Origin: Eleginops maclovinus
Lineage: Eukaryota > Chordata > Actinopteri > Perciformes > Eleginopidae
NCBI RefSeq assembly: GCF_036324505.1
Contig: NC_086368.1
Span: 7,012,016 to 7,076,015, forward strand
Length of the DNA stretch: 64,000 nt
Reading direction: 5' to 3'
The notes under the pieces are model-generated. The model made no database searches. It was not told where the DNA came from and saw only the letters and a program-made list of their open reading frames with translations. The translations under genes were made by a program, and so were the position numbers. Positions 53,863 through 64,000 of the stretch are shown here, one piece after another (position 1 is the first letter of the stretch; each line of letters begins with the position of its first letter).

Positions 53863-54691
53863 CAGGGGGGGAGCAGCATATGCAGCAGGTGGGGGCAGTG
53901 CTCGAGTCCCTGAGGCAGGCGGGGCTCACGGCCAACCCAAAGAAGTGTGCGGTTGGGCGGAGGGAGGTACGGTATCTGGGGTACCACTTGGGCGGCGGGC
54001 AGGTGCGGCCACAGATAGAGAAAACTGCCGCCATTTCTGCCTGTCCGGTGCCCAAGACGAAAAAAGAGGTCAGGAGGTTCGTGGGGCTGGCCGGTTACTA
54101 CAGGCGGTTCATCCCCGCCTTTTCGGAGCTGACCAGCCCTCTGACCGACCTGACCCGAAAGGGTGCTTCAGATCCGGTCCAGTGGACGGAGCAATGTCAG
54201 CTGGCGTTTGAGAGGGTTAAGAAAGCCCTCTGTGGAAAGCCGCTTCTGTTCACCCCTTACTTCTCTCTACCTTTTGTTTTGCAGACCGACGCCTCGAACA
54301 GTGGGGTGGGGCCGTTTTGTCCCAGCAGGTAGAGGGGGTCGACCGCCCCGTACTGTACATTAGCCGTAAGCTGGCTCAGAGGGAGGTGAACTACAGTACG
54401 GTGGAAAAGGAGTGCCTCGCCATACGGTGGGCGGTCGGCGCCCTGCGTTACTACCTCCTGGGGCGCCCTTTCACCCTCTATTCGGACCATGCCCCGCTCC
54501 AGTGGCTCCACCGCATGAAGGATGCCAACGCCCGGATCACTCGTTGGTATCTGGCGTTACAGCCGTTTAACTTCAAGGTGATCCACAGGCCGGGTAACCG
54601 GATGGTCGTGGCTGATTTCCTCTCCCGCTCGGCGGAGGGGGAGTCAGCTGTCGGCCGGCGGGATCCCGGCCTGAGTCGGGCGGTGGGGGTA
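53862..54691 (+). pseudogene. Retrotransposon reverse-transcriptase C-terminus and RNase H, broken
   Basis: After the junction, a different frame (to 54332) encodes the end of reverse transcriptase: VGAVLESLRQAGLTANPKKC, VRYLGYHLGGGQ, KEVRRFVGLAGYYRRFIPAF, then the start of RNase H (LQTDASNSGVG). A one-base shift near 54300-54320 moves the rest of RNase H (LYISRKLAQREVNYSTVEKE, YSDHAPLQWLHRM, IHRPGNRMVVADFLSRSAE) into another frame, whose stop falls inside the 3' LTR. The RT fingers and palm, with the YxDD active site, are absent. Confidence 0.9.
54672..54691 (+). other. Polypurine tract
   Basis: The purine-rich GTCGGGCGGTGGGGGTA directly before the 3' LTR is the likely plus-strand primer site. 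It is interrupted by a few pyrimidines. Confidence 0.6.
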
Positions 54692-55001
54692 TGTGGCAGC
54701 CGGGTGTGGGTAGAGCGCCGGCTGCTGGGGTGAGGGGAGTGGCTCGGTCGGAGACCAGACAGCTGATCGGAATCAGGTAATCAGGCATTTAATATAAAGC
54801 ATGTTGGTAACCTGGTTCTGGTCTGTCTTGCAGTAGGCTGGGTCCTGGGAAGACGACACACCCCGTCCTGGCCTTGCCCGCCCTGAAAGTACCGCGGAGC
54901 TCTCTGTTGTGTGCACATTTCTCGAACAATAAACGCTGTTGTTTTTGCCCAACCCCGAACGCTTCCGTCTCTTACCTTTTACCTGAGCCATCCCGCTCAC
55001 A
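54692..55001 (+). repeat. 3' long terminal repeat
   Basis: 310 bp, one mismatch to the 5' LTR. It is followed by CTGCC, the target-site duplication. Confidence 0.96.
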
Positions 55002-55907
55002 CTGCCCTTCTTTGTGTACTGTAGATCCTACTGTGGGCAGAAATACTTGAGCCACTACTACTGCTGTTTTTTAAAATTATTACAACACTGTTTGTTTTGC
55101 TGTACAGTAAAGAGATTTGACAGTTGCTCTATCGTTATTTTTTAAAACTAACTTTGTAGGTTGGACAAAACAAATACAAAAAAGCATTGGGATTAAAGTT
55201 GATAGTGTCATTGTGGTTAAAGTAAAGTTTATACACTGTGGCATTGGGCCACATCTACATTGTTTATACCTGCTATGAATGGCCACTAAATGGAGGAGCA
55301 TGATGTGATAATACTACAATTGGTAATAACACTCTCTGAGATAATCTCAGCTGTGTGAAATGTTGCAACAAAGCTTTGCACACCTGTACAACCACTGTGA
55401 ACTGGTTGTGATTGTCAGACTGTTAAAAGATACTGATGCTTTAAAAAAAGGTGCCCTGTGGGCAGTGTTGTGCGTGAACGAGTTCAAAAGAACGCGTTCA
55501 TTGAACATGCTCATTTTTTCGTGAACGTTTAACTGAACGCAACACATTTTTCAATAAAGAACTTGAACGTGAATTAGTTCACATTATGTGTCATGAACGG
55601 CAGACATCACTGTAAATGAAGGTTGGCATTTGTTTTCCATTGAAAACTGAGTGACATCTGTTTTGTGTTTTGAAACGCAACGAGAGAGAAAGTTCCTCCC
55701 TCCTGTAGGTGCCGCTTAAATCATGTATCAACGCAGAAATAGTTTTGGCGCTGTATGCGCAATGCATTGCGGGCAACGTAGTGTCCGGCTGAGAATAGTT
55801 GAGTTGAATAGTTGAAACGTACTGGCTTCCGCACGACGTTACCCATGATGAATTGCAGCAGAGCGGCTTAGGCATAGCAACGCCGAGAGCGCGGAGGGCT
55901 GGAGGCT

Positions 55908-56056
<149 letters not shown>

Positions 56057-56102
56057 AATGACGAGAGTGAGAGAAAGCGCTGCGATTTAAAAAAAAAACA
56101 AG

Positions 56103-56360
56103 ATGGCTAGTGGAAGTGATGGCACGGAGGCGGACTCCGATTCTCCTCACGAACATTTAAAACAATTTTACACTCTTGCAAACCAAGACCCCGACGGCAA
56201 ACATCTTTCCTTCCTGTGTAAGATGTGTCCACCTGCGCAGCAAAAACAAGTTAGGACATCGACAACGTCCTTCTCGAATTTGAAACGGCACATTGAATTA
56301 AAACATCCATCCAGTGTGAATGCAATTCAAGAGTTTTGCTCATTTCATACACACACATAG
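56103..56360 (+). CDS. BED-type zinc-finger fragment of hAT transposase
   Basis: 85 codons starting ATG at 56103 (AAGATGG context). Residues include HLSFLCKMCPP then SNLKRHIELKHPS, giving the C-x2-C ... H-x5-H pattern of a BED finger, the N-terminal DNA-binding domain of many hAT transposases. The frame stops at 56360 shortly after the finger, and no catalytic exon follows within the element. It could be a leftover exon or a DNA-binding-only product; expression is unknown. Confidence 0.75.
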   Translation: MASGSDGTEADSDSPHEHLKQFYTLANQDPDGKHLSFLCKMCPPAQQKQVRTSTTSFSNLKRHIELKHPSSVNAIQEFCSFHTHT

Positions 56361-56763
56361 GTATATATAATATCATATATATCAAATAATATATTCATAT
56401 TTCATATTATTTATTCTTTATTTAATTGAATGCTAGTAGATTTCATTGCACTAAGTATAGAACTGGTCTATCTTGTCTGTATTGCTACAAGTTTCAGCAC
56501 CTGTTAAGAAACCCACAATAGCAGTGTTATGAGCAAATGTCTACAATGAACAGTTTCAAAGAACGTATAGTGATTTCTAGCTCGTAGTGTGAAAAAAAGT
56601 ATTTATTTGAATATCTCACGAAAAAAGTGAAATGAACTGAACTTTGAACTAGTTCAGAATTAAAATTGTGAACTTTGAACGTGAACTGTTCACTTTGAGC
56701 ATGTATGAACTGAACTTGAACTAGTTCAGAAAAGCTGTGAACTGGCACAACACTGCCTGTGGG

Positions 56764-59700
56764 GTTATTGACCATTAGTTGCACTATAGAGCAATGTCTG
56801 GTGTGGTTCCACAGGACACACGTGCCTTTGGGTAACAGAAATCCTAACTCTGGTCTTTCTTTTTGGCTAATCAAAAGTTGCGGAAACAACCATAGTAATG
56901 CACCAGCAAAGACAGTGAAAAGGGCTGCAAGCCATTAAATACAATAGTCAACATTGCAACATATGAAACATTCACACCAAAATCTGCTCTGCAAATGTTT
57001 CACGAGGAAGGAAATTACTTTAGCATGCATGGTTTTACATCCTTGTTGTTTCATATTGTATGTATCCATCTGCAATCTCTGCCTTTTTTTGAGTAAATGA
57101 TAGAATAAATGAGCAAGGACAATTGTTTTCCATATGAGGGAGCTTATATTTTGCTTTAAAAAATGATTTTTCCATTTCCAAGTTTTACAAACAAAGCTTT
57201 CTCAAGTTCAGAAACTATACAGGAAAAGATGGCAGGAATAGTTTGTGTTTAGTTTGTTGTTGTGGGTGGCTTTCCCCATCGGCCTTTTTTTTGTTTTTAC
57301 TGTGCAGTAGAATTCTGTGAAAACACCCTGACAGTCCAAACTCTGGTACAGAAAACGAGTGACAGTAAAAACATTCTCCAGTTGCTGGCCCTCTTCCCAG
57401 AGTCGTAAAAGTTTAAAGGTGTGCATAATTGCTAACACACCTGTAACAGTCCGGGCTCATGTTCCTTGGATGTTTATATCTGGGCCCCATTCTTTTTCCT
57501 CTCCTCTTTAAGGCTGAAATAGTCACATGTTTTCTATTTAAATGTTTTGCTGTTAAACTTCAGTCTTGCTCTTTCATTCTGCTTGTTTATAGAGAAATAC
57601 TGTTTCTCGTCATTTCACCATGTCTAGGGACGGCACCGAAAAAAAAGAAACACATTTTTGAGGACTGCTCTGGGTAAGCCCAAACCTCTCAGATTTGACA
57701 TCCAAGGTTGAATCCCCCCAAGAACAGCTGGAAATTACAGCTGTTGAATAGACTCAGGGATCAGAGTTTCTTATTTTTTATAACAGAGAAAATCTTGGCC
57801 TTATTGCTTTGGAAACATCTCCCTTTCTACTTTTCCTTGCCAATTGCCAGTAATTCTGATGCTTTAATCTATAGTGTAATTTTGTGTGTGTTTAATCACA
57901 TTAGCTGTAATTGATGTGTTATTGCTTTTACAGCACTTCATAATTCACTTAAAATGTGAGGCTGCAGAGTTCTGATACATATTAAAACCATAGAGATGTG
58001 TTGATTAAAGAGATACAGCTGAGATGAGACTCGTCCAGAACATTCTCCCAGTATGTTCCAGGCATCAGTGTTCTGATTAGAGTTCACTCAGGCCACTGAG
58101 AACCTGTTCACATCTTTCTGCCATCTTCATGATTATTTACATTTAAGTAAATAAGGTTTTATATGCTAGCAAAGGATATTCATCTGTTTATTTATAAGAA
58201 GGATGTTAATGTATTGGATCTTAAGATGCATGTCTACACTAATCAGATGCCTATAACAACCATTTTTATTCTATAAATCTTACCATGCCATGGAAAATGT
58301 TTATATTTCTGCATTAAAGGCACTGATGATCAATGTGCCTTTTTTAACATAGATGTTTGCCAAAGACAATAAGACTTGAATACGGCTAAGAGGAGAAATT
58401 TCAAAACAGATTATGTTATTTGGAACATGCATGGTAAGATACATTGTGGTAACTGACGTTTGCATGCACCAATTAATTCCAAAATGTTAGGAAGAATTAA
58501 AGAAGAAAACTCACACATTTAAAACGATTGTCATTCATCCTGAATACTGAAAAGGTAAGATGCGTATTACTGAGTTAACGTTGACAATAATACATTTTAT
58601 GTCTGTATTTCAAAAGTTAAATCAACCATTCCAGATATTCAAAACAAAGACTTGACAATTAAAGACACAGTTTGCTTTACCTGTTAAGTTGAGCAAGACA
58701 ACCACATTGATTTTCCATTTTAGACAGCAGAACAGAAAGTCAGACAGATGAGAAGCATCTGAACTTCTGGACACAATTTTCATTCAAGAAGCCTCAACAT
58801 CAGGAAGTAAGCAATAAGGACACTAAAGCTGCTGCTGGTCTGTTCTGGTTCCATTCTCCAGAACATGTCCTCAGTTGGCTTAGACAGAGCAGCTTGTGTC
58901 AGAACCAGGTTTGTGCCAATTGGCAAATAGATCGTATTTCTAAAGATGGAAGGGATGATCGAAGATTGTTATTTGTTTTTTTCTTACGCCAATAATTTCA
59001 ACTAACTTGCTATAAGAACTACACTGTTATCAAAATGAATCTGCGCATTGACAGATGTTTCTGGTTGAGTTGCATGTCCGTTCTGCTGAGCACTGTTAAC
59101 CAGCACAAGGTTGAGTGAATTTTAATCCCTTTTCCAATGGATCGTCCACCTAGCATCTCCATTCTCTACATTCGTGCTAACAAAAGTTGTTTTATACTCC
59201 AAAGAAACAGTTAACATTATGGATATGATTTGGATTGTGTTATTCAAAGCTAATTTATTGTCAAAAAGTGTTCAAACTCTTAAAAATATTTATTCACATA
59301 CAGATTCATACTGAATAATTCTCATTATCCAAGTCTGTGAAGTTCCAGCTAAACCTTAAACCAGCTAAAGTTCCATTAACATTTACTTGAAGTTCTTAAC
59401 GTACCACAGGAACCTCTTTGAGGGCCCCTAAAACCCATGAACATCCTCAGTTACCACAATAACCCACTTAGGGACTCTAAGAACGTCCCAACGACCACTA
59501 AAACATCTGTGAGGGACCCTAGAATCTCCTTTAGATTATCTAAATAAAAAGAAAACCCAACACTAACAAGTAGTCCTCGTGGTCCAGAAAGCAAAGCAGA
59601 TAATTCTATTGGTCAGTCCAAAGTAATCACATAAAAGCTAGCCTACTGTATAATCAATGTCTGTCATACAGCTGCTAAATGTGTTTTCTGACCAACAGTG

Positions 59701-60050
59701 GAGAGAAAATCAGAGCCAGTGAAAAAGAAAAAAAAAACCTGAGACAGCCTAATGAAAGATTGGTTGGTTATTACGAGTCATTACGGTGTGGCCGGGCAAA
59801 GACCACAGACATTCCTCCTGACAAAACACACTCGCACTGTGGTGGTCAACTTTCAATTTTTCTGCCATCTCTGCAGTTCTTGTTTTTTTCCCTGTGCACA
59901 TTTAAGGGACACTTCAGTCTCTATTTGACTCTTTGTCTTTTTCCATGTGTGCCTCTATTTGGTGTGTCTGCCTCTTTCTGTACATCCTGTCTGTGTCTCT
60001 CTGCCTCACTGCAGATGGATGGTGGGTGGTCAGGAAAGGGTTAAGTGCTC
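56764..60050. other. Intergenic, upstream of ogn
   Basis: No gene seen. A weak three-copy tandem repeat sits at 59402-59535. The part nearest ogn may hold its regulatory sequence. Confidence 0.4.
59402..59535. repeat. Degenerate tandem repeat, three units of about 45 bp
   Basis: Units begin TACCACAGGAACC, TTACCACAATAACC and GACCACTAAAACATC, and each goes on with TTGAGGGCCCCTA, TTAGGGACTCTAAG or GTGAGGGACCCTAG. Diverged; no known element recognised. Confidence 0.5.
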
Positions 60051-60054
60051 TGCT

Positions 60055-60061
60055 CTATAAA
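60055..60061 (+). promoter_or_regulatory. ogn: Candidate ogn TATA box
   Basis: CTATAAA lies about 160 bases upstream of the ogn ATG, placing a start near 60085 and giving a leader of about 130 bases without need of a splice. A second AT-rich word, TTTAAATA (about 60102), is also possible. Confidence 0.45.
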
Positions 60062-60216
60062 CTCTGCTTTAAGACTCTGCTGGAAGCTACTGGTTCAGCC
60101 TTTAAATACAGTAATTTGACACATCCCAACACAGGCTTGAAGCATAGAGCAGCTGCTGACCCAAACTCAGGCTTTAAGGCGAGCTGGTGTGTTGGCGTAA
60201 CAGTGCTTTGGACAGC

Positions 60217-63770
<3,554 letters not shown>

Positions 63771-64000
63771 GTAAGTCTGTAAACTGTCTCCATCATCACC
63801 TGTTGATTGCTTAGCCTTATTTGCAAAGACTTACAGGCAAGGAATACAATTTTGCGAGGAATGCTTTGCCTATCGTTGTCTTGTTCTACAACTATATTTG
63901 AATGGAAAGCATTATAGCATGAGTTATCAGGATCTTGCTGGCCTAGGAGATCATTACAAAATGTCTGGTCAAGTTTTTGGAGCTAGACCAAAACATTCAA
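63771..64000. other. ogn: ogn intron, running off the window
   Basis: Intron sequence after the third coding exon; the next exon lies outside. Confidence 0.7.

Larger units (their letters stand above)
50796..55001 (+). mobile_element. Gmr1-like Ty3/gypsy LTR retrotransposon, internally deleted
   Basis: A 4.2-kb element bounded by 310-bp LTRs that start TG and end CA, with a 5-base target duplication CTGCC (50791-50795 and 55002-55006). Inside: primer binding site, gag with a SCAN-like capsid, zinc knuckle, aspartic protease, integrase, then the end of reverse transcriptase and RNase H. Integrase before reverse transcriptase is the reverse of normal Ty3/gypsy order and is known from the Gmr1 group of fish and other deuterostomes. 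The reverse-transcriptase fingers and palm are missing and frames are broken, so it is non-autonomous. The LTRs differ at one of 310 positions, so it is very young. Confidence 0.95.

Noticed and set aside
53880..54211. End of the long pol open frame past the deletion junction
   Set aside because: AAYAAGGGSARV and onward is RT sequence read in the wrong frame, not element protein.

Overview
The window looks like genomic DNA from a ray-finned fish, probably a percomorph-type teleost. Genes are built of short exons with GT-AG introns, long CA/TG, GA and TA microsatellites are common, and the mobile elements are typical of fish: Tc1-like and hAT DNA transposons, a tRNA-derived SINE, L2/Rex-like LINE pieces and a Gmr1-like Ty3/gypsy element. 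Nothing prokaryotic, no CRISPR array and no operon is present. The organism call is an inference from style and gene content.

The genes are a cluster of small leucine-rich repeat proteoglycans (SLRPs) and a relative, all on the + strand: ecm2 (coding 4043-17133, 11 coding exons, 767 residues by my splicing), aspn/asporin (coding 29985-35075, 7 coding exons, 364 residues) and the 5' part of ogn/osteoglycin (coding 60217-63770 and continuing beyond the window). The order ecm2-aspn-ogn matches the tetrapod ECM2-ASPN-OMD-OGN cluster, but I see no omd-like exons in the 25 kb between aspn and ogn. All three products are predicted secreted extracellular-matrix proteins with leucine-rich repeats. In tetrapods the family binds collagen and growth factors and tunes bone, tooth and connective-tissue matrix.

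Region by region: 1-4040 is upstream of ecm2, with a 215-bp CA tract and a possible non-coding first exon. 4041-17133 is ecm2, with a LINE fragment and several repeat relics in its introns. 17134-26150 is intergenic, with old repeats and a nested Tc1-like insertion. 26160-35075 is aspn, with a SINE in its second intron. 35076-60050 is a gene-free, transposon-rich gap holding a deleted Tc1 element (40112-40940), an interspersed repeat copy (about 42960-43800), a very young but internally deleted Gmr1-like LTR retrotransposon (50796-55001) and a hAT element with an intact BED zinc-finger reading frame (55463-56755). 60055-64000 is the start of ogn, with a 205-bp CA tract in its intron.

The observations most worth a second look are the LTR element (integrase before reverse transcriptase, LTRs differing at one of 310 bases, reverse-transcriptase core deleted), the TG tract abutting a splice acceptor of ecm2, the long charged helix followed by an RGD in Ecm2, and the absence of omd. 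I found no convincing new multi-gene system. Splice sites were assigned by eye from GT-AG signals, phase continuity and family resemblance; no alignment or database search was run.
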